Of a stretch of 64,000 nucleotides of DNA, positions 1 through 8,698 are shown piece by piece. The position numbers and the translations under genes are program-made. Origin of the DNA: Mycobacterium sp. MYCO198283 (GTDB lineage Bacteria > Actinomycetota > Actinomycetes > Mycobacteriales > Mycobacteriaceae); NCBI RefSeq assembly GCF_021213805.1, contig NZ_JAJQJI010000003.1, forward strand, positions 186,001 through 250,000, in the 5' to 3' direction. Every line of letters starts with the position of its first letter. The stretch's first letter is position 1. A model generated the notes under the pieces. The model ran no database searches. It worked only from the letters and a program-made list of their open reading frames with translations, and was not told the DNA's origin.

Positions 1-250
1 CGACCCGTCGCTGCACGAGGCCGTGCAGCACGAGGGTGACGGCTCGAATCCGGTGGTGAGCGCCGTCATGCGGCGCGGCTACCGACTCGGCGACCACGTG
101 CTGCGGCACGCGCTGGTCGGCGTGGTCGACGAACCGCTCGACGAAGGAGCATCAGGTGGCGACACCGTCGACAGCACAGCGAGCGGCGAGTCGGCGCAGG
201 CACAGGACGAATCAGCGGAGAGCAACGCAGAATCGAACGCAGAATCGTAG
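1..250 (+). CDS. grpE: GrpE nucleotide exchange factor, C-terminal part
   Basis: Only the last 82 codons are inside the window, reading from base 2. They encode the GrpE beta-domain: [10 protein letters not shown], then [22 protein letters not shown], which matches the conserved GrpE tail (H-E-A-V, G-Y-x-L-x-D-x-V-L-R-x-A-x-V). GrpE releases ADP from DnaK in the cytosolic Hsp70 cycle. The last 30 residues are an acidic Ser/Ala/Glu tail containing [10 protein letters not shown], a small repeat typical of actinobacterial GrpE extensions. It precedes dnaJ1 on the same strand, as in the mycobacterial dnaK-grpE-dnaJ1-hspR operon. The 5' part lies outside the window. Confidence 0.93.
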   Translation, partial: DPSLHEAVQHEGDGSNPVVSAVMRRGYRLGDHVLRHALVGVVDEPLDEGASGGDTVDSTASGESAQAQDESAESNAESNAES

Positions 251-251
251 G

Positions 252-291
252 AAACCGGCCGGTGGCGGTGCGATCGCCCACCGGCCGGTTT
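252..291 (+). terminator. Strong intercistronic stem-loop between grpE and dnaJ1
   Basis: Arms AAACCGGCCGGTGG (252-265) and CCACCGGCCGGTTT (278-291) are perfect 14-bp complements around a 12-nt loop, and the right arm ends in TTT. The hairpin begins two bases after the grpE stop and ends 35 bases before dnaJ1. It looks like an intrinsic terminator but sits inside an operon, so it may attenuate transcription or stabilise and process the mRNA rather than end it. Confidence 0.7.
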
Positions 292-326
292 CACCACTGA
301 CGCTCTTGGTGAGGAGGTGACGCGAC

Positions 327-1520
327 ATGGTGCAACGTGAGTGGGTCGAAAAGGACTTCTACAAAGTGCTGGGCGTCTCTTCCGACGCCAGCGAGGACGA
401 GATCAAGCGGGTGGCCAAGAAGCTGCTCGCCGAGAACCATCCCGACCGCAACCCGAACAACCCGGAGGCCGACGAGCGGTACAAGGCCGTCGGCGAGGCC
501 CGCGACGTGCTGCTCGACAAGGAGAAGCGCAAGGAGTACGACGAGACCCGCCGGCTGTTCGCCGGTGGCGGCTTCGGCCGGGGTCGCGGCTTCAACGGCG
601 GCAATTTCGGTGGCTTCGGCGGCGGCGCCGGTGGCGCGGACTCGATGGAGTTCAACCTCAACGACCTGTTCGACGCCGCCGGCCAGACCGGCGGCGCCAC
701 CATCGGGGACCTGTTCGGCGGGCTGTTCGGCCGGGGTGCGGCACCGCCGCGCGCCAGCCGGCCGCGCCGCGGCAACGACATGGAGACCGAGACGGAGCTG
801 AGCTTCGTCGAGGCCACCAAGGGTGTCGAGATGCCGCTGCGGCTCACCAGCCCGGCGCCGTGCACCAACTGCCACGGCAGCGGCGCGCGCCCGGGCACCA
901 GCCCCAAGGTGTGCCCGAACTGCAACGGGGCCGGCGTCGTCAGCCGCAACCAGGGTGCCTTCGGGTTCTCCGAACCGTGCACCGAGTGTCGCGGCAGCGG
1001 CTCGATCATCGAGCACCCCTGCAGCGAATGTAAGGGCACCGGCGTCATCACCCGCACCCGGACCATCAACGTCCGGATCCCGCCGGGCGTCGAGGACGGG
1101 CAGCGCATCCGGCTGCCCGGGCAGGGGGAGGCCGGGCTGCGCGGCGCGCCGTCGGGCGACCTGTACGTGACGGTGCACGTCCGCCCGGACAAGGTGTTCG
1201 GCCGCGACGGCGACGACCTCACCGTGACGGTGCCGGTCAGCTTCCACGAGCTGGCCCTCGGCACGACGCTCAGCGTCCCGACGCTCGACGGCAAGGTGGG
1301 CGTGCGGGTGCCGAAGGGCACCTCCGACGGCCGGATCCTGCGGGTCCGCGGCCGCGGCGTCCCCAAGCGGAACGGCGGGAACGGCGACCTGCTGGTGACG
1401 GTGAAGGTCGCGGTGCCGCCGAACCTCGACGGCGAGGCGCGAGAAGCGCTGGAGGCCTACGCGACGGCCGAGAAGGAGAGCGGCTTCGATCCGCGCGCCG
1501 GATGGGCTGGTTCCCGATGA
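327..1520 (+). CDS. dnaJ1: DnaJ co-chaperone (DnaJ1)
   Basis: Full-length 397-aa type I Hsp40. A J-domain lies at about residues 10-75 with the DnaK-stimulating HPD triad at 38-40. A Gly/Phe-rich linker follows (about 78-105), then a zinc domain with four CxxC pairs (Cys179/182, 196/199, 218/221, 232/235), then the C-terminal substrate-binding beta domains. It delivers unfolded clients to DnaK and stimulates its ATPase. The ATG at 327 follows a GAGGAGGTG ribosome-binding site. It lies in the dnaK operon behind grpE and just before hspR, so heat-shock control through HspR is expected from the operon promoter outside the window. Confidence 0.96.
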   Translation: MVQREWVEKDFYKVLGVSSDASEDEIKRVAKKLLAENHPDRNPNNPEADERYKAVGEARDVLLDKEKRKEYDETRRLFAGGGFGRGRGFNGGNFGGFGGGAGGADSMEFNLNDLFDAAGQTGGATIGDLFGGLFGRGAAPPRASRPRRGNDMETETELSFVEATKGVEMPLRLTSPAPCTNCHGSGARPGTSPKVCPNCNGAGVVSRNQGAFGFSEPCTECRGSGSIIEHPCSECKGTGVITRTRTINVRIPPGVEDGQRIRLPGQGEAGLRGAPSGDLYVTVHVRPDKVFGRDGDDLTVTVPVSFHELALGTTLSVPTLDGKVGVRVPKGTSDGRILRVRGRGVPKRNGGNGDLLVTVKVAVPPNLDGEAREALEAYATAEKESGFDPRAGWAGSR

Positions 1521-1538
1521 GCGCTTGCGCGACGAGCG
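1516..1538 (+). repeat. Copy of a dispersed GC-rich motif at the dnaJ1-hspR junction
   Basis: The junction reads GAGCGCTTGCGCGACGAGCG from 1519, preceded by GAT. The repeat unit inside the MmpL gene near 34.3 kb (coding strand) matches 21 of these 23 bases. The shared core GAGCGCTYGCGCGAMGAGCG contains the dnaJ1 stop codon here and codes for Asp/Glu/Arg/Ser residues there, which suggests a dispersed motif rather than conserved coding sequence. Confidence 0.4.
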
Positions 1539-1548
1539 AGGTGCCCCG

Positions 1549-1950
1549 GTGAGCTCGCAGGACTCCAACGCGTCGAGCCGGACGTTCCTGATCTCGGTGG
1601 CCGCCGAGCTGGCCGGCATGCACGCCCAGACGCTGCGCACCTACGACCGGCTCGGCCTGGTCCGCCCGCGGCGCACCAGCGGCGGCGGACGGCGCTATTC
1701 GCAGCACGACGTCGACCTGCTCCGCGAGGTGCAGCGGTTGTCGCAGGACGAGGGCGTCAACCTCGCGGGCATCAAACGGATCATCGAGCTGACCAACCAG
1801 GTCGAGGCCCTGCAGTCGCGGATCAAGGAGCTCACCGCCGAGGTCGAGGAATTGCGGGGCAAGCAGCGCCGCGACCTCGCGGTGCTGCCGAAGAGCACCG
1901 CCGTGGTGGTGTGGCAGCCGCGGCGCGGCAGCCCTAATCCGCGATCCTGA
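1549..1950 (+). CDS. hspR: HspR, MerR-family heat-shock repressor
   Basis: 133 aa from the GTG at 1549. A TTG eight codons upstream is also in frame, but the GTG has the better GAGCGAGGTG site. The N-terminal MerR-type winged helix (FLISVAAELAGMHAQTLRTY, then a GGGRRYS wing) is followed by a coiled coil (about residues 75-105) and the HspR tail ending WQPRR. HspR binds HAIR operators (CTTGAGT-N7-ACTCAAG) as a repressor with DnaK as co-repressor; such an operator lies in this window in front of clpB. The gene follows dnaJ1 by 28 bases and overlaps the convergent epimerase gene tail-to-tail by 17 bases. Confidence 0.95.
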   Translation: MSSQDSNASSRTFLISVAAELAGMHAQTLRTYDRLGLVRPRRTSGGGRRYSQHDVDLLREVQRLSQDEGVNLAGIKRIIELTNQVEALQSRIKELTAEVEELRGKQRRDLAVLPKSTAVVVWQPRRGSPNPRS

Positions 1951-2839
1951 TCGAGAACCGGGTGACGTCGGGTTCGCCCGGCTCCGCCAGCCGGTAGCCG
2001 CCGCGGCGCAGCGCGTCGGTGGGCGCCGTCATCGGCTCGAAGCACACCACGTCCTCCGACGTCGGCGCGAACACCTGCGTCGCCGGGAAGCCGCGGTCGA
2101 ACACCACCTCGATGCGCCGGCCGCCGCCGGTGACGGCGAACGTCGCGGCCTCGGGCACGCCGGTGAAGCCGTCGTCCCAGGCCCGCGTCCCCAGTGGCCG
2201 CACCGCCGCCGAGGACGGCACCCATTCGCCGGTCGGGATGCCCAGGCCGTCGGCGAGCTGGTGGCGCATGGCCGGCAGCTCGATGCACCACTCGGTGCGC
2301 GCCGCGCCGGGCAGCGTGAGGTACGGGTGGTAGCCGTAGCAGATCGGCACCGCGGCGTCGCCGGTCGGTGTGACGGTGGTGGTGACGGTCAGCGTCCGGT
2401 CGGCCAGCGACACCGCCACCGCCAGCAGGTGCGGGAACGGGAACGTCGCGAGCAGGTCCGGGTCGGCGCCGAAGTCGCACGACGCGGTGAGCGTGTCGGC
2501 GCCGACGTCGCCGAGCCGCCAGCCCGGATACGCCGACAGGGTGCCGTGGATCGGCAGGCCGTGCTCGTCGGCGCGCACCCGCGGGGAGTCCGTCGACACC
2601 GTGACGTCGGTGTCCCCGACCGAGTAGGTCGGCCCGCTGAGGCGGTTGGCCCACGGGTACAGGATCGGCAGACCCATGGTCTTGCCGGCGCGGCGGTAGG
2701 CGTCGAGGCCGCGGCGCTGGCCCAAGAGCTCTACCCCGTCGTCGGCCAGCGAGACGCCGACCATGCCCGCCTCGGGCACGAACGTGGCGGCCAGCGCCGA
2801 CGCGGCGTCGCGCAGCGTGACGGTCTGCAAATCGCTCAT
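1934..2839 (-). CDS. Aldose 1-epimerase family protein
   Basis: 301 aa with the galactose-mutarotase beta-sandwich pattern: LPILYPWANRLSG near residue 60, GLPIHGTLS near 95, ICYGYHPYLTLPG near 165 and FEPMTAPTDAL near the C-terminus. The His residues in IHG and GYHPY are expected to serve in anomer interconversion. Family members interconvert alpha and beta sugar anomers or act on related hexose-6-phosphates; the exact sugar cannot be read from the sequence. It is probably cytosolic, as no signal peptide is present. It is co-directional with the flavohemoglobin gene 9 bases upstream, so the two may be co-transcribed. Confidence 0.85.
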   Translation of the reverse strand: MSDLQTVTLRDAASALAATFVPEAGMVGVSLADDGVELLGQRRGLDAYRRAGKTMGLPILYPWANRLSGPTYSVGDTDVTVSTDSPRVRADEHGLPIHGTLSAYPGWRLGDVGADTLTASCDFGADPDLLATFPFPHLLAVAVSLADRTLTVTTTVTPTGDAAVPICYGYHPYLTLPGAARTEWCIELPAMRHQLADGLGIPTGEWVPSSAAVRPLGTRAWDDGFTGVPEAATFAVTGGGRRIEVVFDRGFPATQVFAPTSEDVVCFEPMTAPTDALRRGGYRLAEPGEPDVTRFSIRIAD

Positions 2840-2848
2840 CCGCAGGTG

Positions 2849-4012
2849 TTACCCGATCGGGTCGTGCTGAATACGTTCCGCCGGAGCGCCCCGGGCGATG
2901 AGGGCCGCCCGCGTCGCGGCGACCATCTGCGGGCCGCCGCTGATCAGGATCTGCCGGTCGCCCCAGGCGCCGTAGCGGGTCACCACCTCGGGCAGCCGGC
3001 CGATCTGGCGGACGTGCAGCCCGCGGGGCGGCTCCGGGTCGGGGTAGTCGCCGGCCCACGGCGGGTTGCCGCGGTACTCCGACACCGGCGACACCGACAG
3101 CCACGGGTTGTGCGAGGCGATCTGCCACAGCGTCGGCAGGTCGTAGAGCTCACAGGGGTAGCGCGCGCCGTAGAACAGGTGCACCCGCGGGTTCACGCCG
3201 AAGCGGGTCATGTCCATGATGATCGCCCGCAGCGGCGCGAGCCCGGTGCTGCCCGCCACCATCAGCACGTCCTCGCCGCCGCGGTCGACCTCCATGCCGC
3301 CGTGCGGGTTGGAGAGGCGCCAGCGCTGCCCCGGCGTGGTCTCCGCCACGATCGCGGTGCTCATGAGCCCGCCGGCGACGGTGCGGACGTGGAACTCGAT
3401 GCCGCCGCCCGGATCGGCGGGGATTGACGGGCTCAGGTACCGCCACCGCCGGGGGCATTGCGGCACGGCGACTTTCACGTACTGGCCGGGCAGGTAGGGC
3501 ATCGGCCGGTCGAGCTGCAGCCGCACCACGGCAATGTCGCGCGACACCCGGTGGTGTTCGATCACGGTGCCGTCCCACCACGGCGGCCCGCTCTCGGCGT
3601 CGGCCGCGCCGCTCATCACCCCCACGAACAGCGCCAGCAGCTGGTCGCAGGTGTCGGCGACGGCGTCGTCCCAGGCGTCGCCGAGGTGGTGGCGCAGGCT
3701 GCTGCGCAGCGCCCGTTGCATGCTGGCGTAGTGCGGCGCCGTCACGCCGTACTTGCGGTGATCGCGGCCGAGCTGCGCCAAGAAGGCGACCGGCTCCTGC
3801 GCGCGCTGCTCGATCAGCTCGTCGAGCACCCAGCTCAGCGCGGCGCCGAACGCCGCCCGCTGCTGGTGCAGGTCAGGGGGGAACAGATCGCGCACGGCGG
3901 GGTCGAGCGCGAACCAGCGGATGTAGAACTCGCGCATCAGGGTGTCGCCGCCGCACTGCGGGTCGACGGCGGCGCGCAGGCTGGTCAGCGCCTGTCGATC
4001 CTCGAGTCCCAC
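2849..4012 (-). CDS. Type II flavohemoglobin (globin fused to FAD/NAD reductase)
   Basis: 387 aa from a GTG. An N-terminal globin (residues about 1-135) has FYIRWF in helix B and RDHRKYGVTAPHY, whose His is the probable proximal haem ligand. A ferredoxin-reductase-like FAD and NAD domain follows. The FAD motif is RYLSPS rather than the usual RxYSL, and the NAD loop is GSTGLAP rather than GGVGxTP; such deviations are characteristic of the mycobacterial type II group (Rv0385 in H37Rv). Those proteins are reported to oxidise D-lactate and handle lipid oxidation products rather than to be efficient NO dioxygenases. As in H37Rv it neighbours clpB. Confidence 0.86.
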   Translation of the reverse strand: MGLEDRQALTSLRAAVDPQCGGDTLMREFYIRWFALDPAVRDLFPPDLHQQRAAFGAALSWVLDELIEQRAQEPVAFLAQLGRDHRKYGVTAPHYASMQRALRSSLRHHLGDAWDDAVADTCDQLLALFVGVMSGAADAESGPPWWDGTVIEHHRVSRDIAVVRLQLDRPMPYLPGQYVKVAVPQCPRRWRYLSPSIPADPGGGIEFHVRTVAGGLMSTAIVAETTPGQRWRLSNPHGGMEVDRGGEDVLMVAGSTGLAPLRAIIMDMTRFGVNPRVHLFYGARYPCELYDLPTLWQIASHNPWLSVSPVSEYRGNPPWAGDYPDPEPPRGLHVRQIGRLPEVVTRYGAWGDRQILISGGPQMVAATRAALIARGAPAERIQHDPIG

Positions 4013-4069
4013 GCCCGCCGAGTGTATGGGGCTTACCGCCCGTGACCGCGACCAGCGTCGAGCCGCTGT

Positions 4070-4615
4070 TCAGCTGCCGCACCACTTCCAATCGCCGTCC
4101 TCGCGGACGAACCTCCACTGGTCGCTGTTGCTGTCCGCCATGCCGGCGAAGTTCACGGCGAGGTCCACGTCGACCGAGGCCGACGAGCCGGTGACGGTGA
4201 TCGAGTGGACGGTGATGTCGATGGCCGCGCCGAGCCCCGCCGGCAGGTCGCCCGCCCCGAACTTCGACTGCTCGGCGCCGCACAGGTACTGCCGGAACCG
4301 TGTCGCGTCGCCGGCGTTGAAGGCGTCCTCCATGTTGTCCACCGTCGCGCGGATCTGTTCGGCGTCGGAGCTCCGGGCGCCGACGGTGGTGATCAGCACG
4401 ACCATCACCACCGCCACGACCGCCAGGATGGCGATGCCGCCGAGGATCCACGGCATGCGGTTCGGCCGCGGCGGCGCCAGCGGATAGCCGGCGTCGTCCA
4501 CCCACAGCGGCCACCCCGGGGGCGGCGGACCCCACGCCGGATCCGGCTGCCACCCGGGCGGCGGAACCCAGCCCGGCGGCGGTGGCGGCCAGTGCGGCGG
4601 CGGGTTGTAACGCAT
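4070..4615 (-). CDS. Proline-rich single-pass membrane protein with extracytoplasmic Cys-pair domain
   Basis: 181 aa from an ATG with a GGTGGAG site. Residues 1-50 are a Pro/Trp/Gly-rich cytoplasmic tail (PPPHWPPPPPGW). A transmembrane helix lies at about 54-77, followed by an extracytoplasmic domain of about 100 residues that starts with a helical segment (EQIRATVDNMEDAFNAGD). Two cysteines stand out: YLC about 35 residues into the domain and WKWC at the C-terminus, probably a disulfide. The same layout occurs in the genes at 14961-15752 and 41496-41948. The domain resembles small NTF2-like, stress-linked extracytoplasmic folds. Function unknown. Confidence 0.75.
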   Translation of the reverse strand: MRYNPPPHWPPPPPGWVPPPGWQPDPAWGPPPPGWPLWVDDAGYPLAPPRPNRMPWILGGIAILAVVAVVMVVLITTVGARSSDAEQIRATVDNMEDAFNAGDATRFRQYLCGAEQSKFGAGDLPAGLGAAIDITVHSITVTGSSASVDVDLAVNFAGMADSNSDQWRFVREDGDWKWCGS

Positions 4616-4678
4616 GTCTCCACCTTCCTCGAAGCCCCGGTGCGACGCCAGCTCAGGGGTGCGTCCTTCTGCAGCCGG

Positions 4679-4984
4679 TCATGGTTTGCGGCGCAGCGTC
4701 CACGCCGGGATCCAGTGGGTGACCGGGCGCTTGGCGGCGCCGTAGCTGACGTCGTAGGTGACCAGCCCCCACCAGTCGCCCTGTTCGCACAGGCCCCAGC
4801 AGGTCAGCGAGCCCTCGACGACCTTGTGCAGCTGCAGGCCGTGCGGGTGGTAGCGGCCGGTGCGGTGCGGGCGGCGAGGGAACAGGGTCGTCAGGTCGAC
4901 GAGCACGGTGACCGGCGGCCGGACCACCCGAAACGGCGGCTCCACCGGCTGCCCGTTGTATCCGATCGACGGGAGCTTGCCCAC
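4679..4984 (-). CDS. Hypothetical protein divergent from clpB
   Basis: 101 aa from a GTG. I do not recognise the family. The sequence is basic and aromatic (six Trp, several His and Arg), contains two Cys ([13 protein letters not shown] near residue 65), and has no signal peptide or transmembrane helix. The [19 protein letters not shown] stretch suggests a small beta-rich domain. It starts 155 bases from clpB on the opposite strand, so the HAIR operator and stress promoter at 5058-5090 lie between the two starts and could affect both. Confidence 0.6.
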   Translation of the reverse strand: MGKLPSIGYNGQPVEPPFRVVRPPVTVLVDLTTLFPRRPHRTGRYHPHGLQLHKVVEGSLTCWGLCEQGDWWGLVTYDVSYGAAKRPVTHWIPAWTLRRKP

Positions 4985-5057
4985 CGTTCGATCATACGTT
5001 CGACGCAGTGACGGCGTGGCCGCCCAGCGCTGATCGAATCAGCTCGAAATTGTTAGA

Positions 5058-5078
5058 CTTGAGCGGAACAGACTCAAC
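5058..5078. promoter_or_regulatory. HAIR operator for HspR upstream of clpB
   Basis: CTTGAGC (5058-5064), a 7-base spacer, then ACTCAAC (5072-5078). This matches the HAIR consensus CTTGAGT-N7-ACTCAAG at 12 of 14 defined positions, with exact spacing. It lies 61 bases upstream of the clpB GTG. HspR, encoded 3 kb to the left, is the expected repressor, as shown for clpB in mycobacteria and Streptomyces. Confidence 0.88.
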
Positions 5079-5090
5079 CTCGCGCACGTT
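5065..5090 (+). promoter_or_regulatory. SigH/SigE-type promoter interleaved with HAIR
   Basis: GGAACA (5065-5070) is followed after 17 bases by GTT (5088-5090), the -35/-10 pattern of mycobacterial SigH/SigE promoters (GGAAYA, N16-20, GTT). The -35 element occupies the HAIR spacer, so bound HspR would block the sigma factor. clpB belongs to the SigH regulon in M. tuberculosis, which fits. No start-site data are available here. Confidence 0.6.
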
Positions 5091-5139
5091 AGACCAAACG
5101 ACAAGTTCGTTCACCCACCCGAAGGATCGGAGGACCGTC

Positions 5140-7686
5140 GTGGACTCGTTCAACCCGACCACGAAGACCCAGGCGGCGCTCACGTCGGCGTTGCAGGCGG
5201 CGACGGCCGCCGGTAACCCCGAGATCCGGCCCGCCCATCTGTTGATGGCACTGCTGACCCAAACCGACGGCATCGCCGCGCCGCTGCTCGAAGCGGTCGG
5301 CGTCAACCCCGCGAGCATCCGCGCCGAGGCCGAGCGGCTGGTCGACCGGCTGCCCAAGGCGTCCGGCGCCAACTCGACGCCGCAGCTGAGCCGCGAATCG
5401 CTGGCCGCGATCACCGCGGCGCAGCAGCTCGCCACCGAGATGGACGACGAATACGTCTCCACCGAGCACCTGCTCGTCGGCCTCGCGACCGGCGACTCGG
5501 ACGTCGCGAAGCTGCTCGCCGGCAGCGGCGCCTCGCCGCAGGCGCTGCGCGAGGCGTTCGTCAAGGTGCGTGGCAGCGCGCGGGTAACCAGCCCGGATCC
5601 CGAAGGCACCTACCAGGCGCTCGAGAAGTACTCGACCGACCTGACCGCGCGCGCCCGCGAGGGCAAGCTCGACCCGGTCATCGGCCGTGACAACGAGATC
5701 CGGCGCGTGGTGCAGGTGCTGTCCCGCCGCACCAAGAACAACCCGGTGCTGATCGGCGAGCCCGGCGTCGGCAAGACGGCCATCGTCGAGGGGCTGGCGC
5801 AGCGGATCGTCGCCGGCGACGTGCCCGAGAGCCTGCGCGACAAGACCGTCATCGCGCTCGACCTCGGCTCGATGGTGGCCGGCGCCAAGTACCGCGGCGA
5901 GTTCGAGGAGCGGCTCAAGGCCGTGCTCGACGACATCAAGAACTCGGCCGGACAGGTCATCACGTTCATCGACGAGCTGCACACCATCGTCGGCGCCGGC
6001 GCGACCGGCGAATCGGCGATGGACGCCGGCAACATGATCAAGCCGATGCTGGCCCGCGGCGAGCTGCGGTTGGTCGGCGCCACCACGCTCGACGAGTATC
6101 GCAAGTACATCGAGAAGGACGCCGCACTGGAACGTCGCTTCCAGCAGGTGTTCGTCGGCGAGCCGTCGGTCGAGGACACCGTGGGCATCCTGCGCGGCCT
6201 CAAGGACCGCTACGAGGTGCACCACGGCGTGCGCATCACCGACTCCGCGCTGGTGGCGGCGGCAACGCTGTCCGACCGCTACATCACCGCGCGCTTCCTG
6301 CCGGACAAGGCGATCGACCTGGTCGACGAGGCGGCGTCGCGGCTGCGCATGGAGATCGACTCGCGGCCCGTCGAGGTCGACGAGGTGGAGCGCGTGGTCC
6401 GCCGGCTCGAGATCGAGGAGATGGCGCTGGAGAAGGAGTCCGACGACGCCTCGAAGGAACGGCTGGAGAAGCTGCGCGCCGAGCTGGCCGATCACCGCGA
6501 GAAGTTGGCCGAGCTCACCACCCGGTGGCAGAACGAGAAGAACGCCATCGACACGGTGCGCGAGCTCAAGGAGCAGCTGGAGACGTTGCGCGGCGAGTCC
6601 GAGCGCGCCGAACGCGACGGCGATCTGGCCAAGGCCGCCGAGCTGCGCTACGGCCGCATCCCGGAGGTCGAGAAGAAGCTCGAGGCCGCGCTCCCGCAGG
6701 CGCAGGCCCGCGAGGACGTGATGCTCAAGGAGGAGGTCGGCCCCGACGACATCGCCGAAGTGGTGTCGGCGTGGACCGGTATCCCGGCGGGCCGGCTGCT
6801 CGAGGGCGAGACCGCCAAGCTGCTGCGCATGGAGGACGAGCTGGGCCGCCGCGTCGTGGGCCAGCGCAGGGCCGTGCAGGCCGTGTCTGACGCCGTGCGC
6901 CGCAGCCGGGCCGGTGTCGCCGACCCGAACCGTCCGACCGGGTCGTTCATGTTCCTGGGCCCCACCGGCGTCGGTAAGACCGAGCTGGCGAAGGCCCTGG
7001 CGGACTTCCTGTTCGACGACGAGCGCGCGATGGTCCGCATCGACATGAGCGAGTACGGCGAGAAGCACTCGGTCGCCCGCCTCGTCGGTGCGCCGCCGGG
7101 CTACGTGGGCTACGACCAGGGCGGCCAGCTCACCGAGGCGGTGCGGCGGCGGCCGTACACGGTGGTGCTGTTCGACGAGATCGAAAAGGCGCACCCGGAC
7201 GTGTTCGACGTGCTGCTGCAGGTGCTCGACGAGGGCCGGCTCACCGACGGCCAGGGCCGCACGGTGGACTTCCGCAACACCATCCTGATCCTGACGTCGA
7301 ACCTCGGCTCGGGCGGTGACGAGGAGTTCGTCATGAACGCGGTCCGCTCGGCGTTCAAGCCGGAGTTCATCAACCGGCTCGACGACGTCATCATCTTCGA
7401 CGGGCTCAACCCCGAGGAGCTGGTGCAGATCGTCGACATCCAGCTGGCGCAGCTGGGCAAGCGGCTGGCGCAGCGGCGGCTGCACCTGGAGGTGTCGCTG
7501 CCGGCGAAGCGGTGGCTCGCGTCGCGCGGCTTCGACCCGGTGTACGGCGCCCGGCCGCTGCGGCGGCTCGTGCAGCAGGCCATCGGCGACCAGTTGGCGA
7601 AGATGCTGCTCGCCGGCGAGGTGCACGACGGCGACGTGGTGCCCGTCAACGTCAGCCCGGACGGCGAATCGCTGGTCCTGGGCTGA
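5140..7686 (+). CDS. clpB: ClpB disaggregase (Hsp100 AAA+ ATPase)
   Basis: 848 aa from the GTG at 5140 (site GGAGGA), the same length as M. tuberculosis ClpB; an in-frame start 132 bases upstream would place HAIR inside the gene and is rejected. Order: N-terminal Clp repeat domain (1-145), first AAA+ module with Walker [10 protein letters not shown] near 205, a coiled-coil middle domain (about 400-530, Glu/Lys/Arg-rich), second AAA+ module with GPTGVGKTE near 606, and a D2-small domain. It extracts polypeptides from aggregates and hands them to DnaK-DnaJ-GrpE, encoded at the left of the window. Regulation is visible upstream: HAIR plus a SigH-like promoter. In mycobacteria ClpB also handles irreversibly oxidised proteins at cell division. 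Confidence 0.97.
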   Translation: MDSFNPTTKTQAALTSALQAATAAGNPEIRPAHLLMALLTQTDGIAAPLLEAVGVNPASIRAEAERLVDRLPKASGANSTPQLSRESLAAITAAQQLATEMDDEYVSTEHLLVGLATGDSDVAKLLAGSGASPQALREAFVKVRGSARVTSPDPEGTYQALEKYSTDLTARAREGKLDPVIGRDNEIRRVVQVLSRRTKNNPVLIGEPGVGKTAIVEGLAQRIVAGDVPESLRDKTVIALDLGSMVAGAKYRGEFEERLKAVLDDIKNSAGQVITFIDELHTIVGAGATGESAMDAGNMIKPMLARGELRLVGATTLDEYRKYIEKDAALERRFQQVFVGEPSVEDTVGILRGLKDRYEVHHGVRITDSALVAAATLSDRYITARFLPDKAIDLVDEAASRLRMEIDSRPVEVDEVERVVRRLEIEEMALEKESDDASKERLEKLRAELADHREKLAELTTRWQNEKNAIDTVRELKEQLETLRGESERAERDGDLAKAAELRYGRIPEVEKKLEAALPQAQAREDVMLKEEVGPDDIAEVVSAWTGIPAGRLLEGETAKLLRMEDELGRRVVGQRRAVQAVSDAVRRSRAGVADPNRPTGSFMFLGPTGVGKTELAKALADFLFDDERAMVRIDMSEYGEKHSVARLVGAPPGYVGYDQGGQLTEAVRRRPYTVVLFDEIEKAHPDVFDVLLQVLDEGRLTDGQGRTVDFRNTILILTSNLGSGGDEEFVMNAVRSAFKPEFINRLDDVIIFDGLNPEELVQIVDIQLAQLGKRLAQRRLHLEVSLPAKRWLASRGFDPVYGARPLRRLVQQAIGDQLAKMLLAGEVHDGDVVPVNVSPDGESLVLG

Positions 7687-7703
7687 CGTCCGCCGATGCC
7701 GAC

Positions 7704-7751
7704 ACTGCGGTCGGATCGTGGCTTCCCGACGAAACGCGATCCGGCCGCAGT
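7704..7751 (+). terminator. Stem-loop downstream of clpB
   Basis: Arms at 7704-7718 (ACTGCGGTCGGATCG) and 7737-7751 (CGATCCGGCCGCAGT) pair over 15 positions with one G-T type exception; the 18-nt loop ends GACGAAACG. It begins 17 bases after the clpB stop and precedes ttfA by 71 bases. No T-run follows, which is usual for mycobacterial terminators. Its design resembles hairpins at 18043-18105 and 32927-32989. Confidence 0.5.
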
Positions 7752-7822
7752 CTCGCGCTGTGACGAGGTCGTGACCCGCAAGGGTTCTGGCGTCAGCGCG
7801 CTCAGCAGATAGGCTAGGACCA

Positions 7823-8695
7823 ATGGTTCCACTCTGGTTCACGCTGTCTGCGCTCTGCTTCGTGGGCGCCGGCGTGCTGCTGTACGTCGATCTCGGGCGG
7901 CGGCGCGGCCACGGCCGGCGTCGCCGGTCCTGGGCACGCTCGCACGGCTTCGACTACGAGCCCGAATCCCGGGAGATCCTGTCCCGCTGGAAGCGGGGCG
8001 TCATGTCGACGGTCGGTGACGTGACCGCGCGAAACGTCGTGCTCGGGCAGATCCGCGGCGAGGCGGTGTACGTCTTCGACCTCGAAGACGTCGCGACCGT
8101 CATCGCGCTGCACCGCAAGGTGGGCACCAACGTCGTCATCGACATGCGGCTCAAGGGGCTCAAGGAGCCGCGCGAGAACGACATCTGGCTGCTCGGCGCC
8201 ATCGGCCCGCGGATGGTCTATTCGACCAACCTCGACGCGGCGCGCCGGGCCTGCGACCGCCGGATGGTGACGTTCGCCCACACCGCCCCGGACTGCGCCG
8301 AGATCATGTGGAACGAGCAGAACTGGACGCTGGTCAGCATGCCGATCACCAGTTCGCGCGCGCAGTGGGACGAGGGCCTGCGCACGGTGCGGCAGTTCAA
8401 CGACCTGCTGCGGGTGCTGCCGCCGACGCCGCGGTCCATCCCCGCCGGCGCCGCGCCGCGCCGCAACGGTGCGCCCGGGCGGCCCACCGGACCGGCGCGG
8501 GAAGGGTCGCGGCCCGACGCCCCGCGCGCCGACACCTCCCGTCCCGACACGCCGCGAGAGGGCTCGCGGCCCGACCTCCCGCGGACGGAACGGCCCCGCG
8601 GCGAGGCGGCACGCGAAGCCCGTCGTCCCGAGCAGTCGCCGCGTCCCGCGCAGCCGCGCGCCGGCCGGCAGACGCCGCGCAGCTACCAGTCGTAA
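7823..8695 (+). CDS. ttfA: TtfA, trehalose monomycolate transport factor
   Basis: 290 aa, orthologue of Rv0383c. One N-terminal transmembrane helix (residues 3-24) is followed by a folded cytoplasmic domain to about residue 195 (RSWARSHGFDYEPE, DVATVIALHRKVGTNVVIDM, EIMWNEQNWTLVSMPI). The last 90 residues are disordered and rich in Arg/Pro/Ala with SRPD-type near-repeats. TtfA is known to associate with the mycolate flippase MmpL3 and to be needed for trehalose monomycolate transport at the growing pole. It stands downstream of clpB, as in H37Rv, and is followed after 3 bases by an SDR gene, so the two are probably co-transcribed. Confidence 0.87.
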   Translation: MVPLWFTLSALCFVGAGVLLYVDLGRRRGHGRRRRSWARSHGFDYEPESREILSRWKRGVMSTVGDVTARNVVLGQIRGEAVYVFDLEDVATVIALHRKVGTNVVIDMRLKGLKEPRENDIWLLGAIGPRMVYSTNLDAARRACDRRMVTFAHTAPDCAEIMWNEQNWTLVSMPITSSRAQWDEGLRTVRQFNDLLRVLPPTPRSIPAGAAPRRNGAPGRPTGPAREGSRPDAPRADTSRPDTPREGSRPDLPRTERPRGEAAREARRPEQSPRPAQPRAGRQTPRSYQS

Positions 8696-8698
8696 CCG

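Noticed and set aside
4205..5011. A 268-codon plus-strand frame opposite two minus-strand genes
   Set aside because: Arg/His-rich antisense composition and it runs into the clpB regulatory region; the minus-strand genes have starts, sites and domain structure.
5008..5139. An upstream start for clpB giving 892 residues
   Set aside because: It would place the HAIR operator and promoter inside the coding region; the GTG at 5140 has a good GGAGGA site and gives the normal 848 residues.
5089..7842. A 917-codon open frame on the minus strand opposite clpB
   Set aside because: It mirrors clpB codon structure in high-GC DNA, has His/Arg/Gln-rich low-complexity translation, no domain and no ribosome-binding site.
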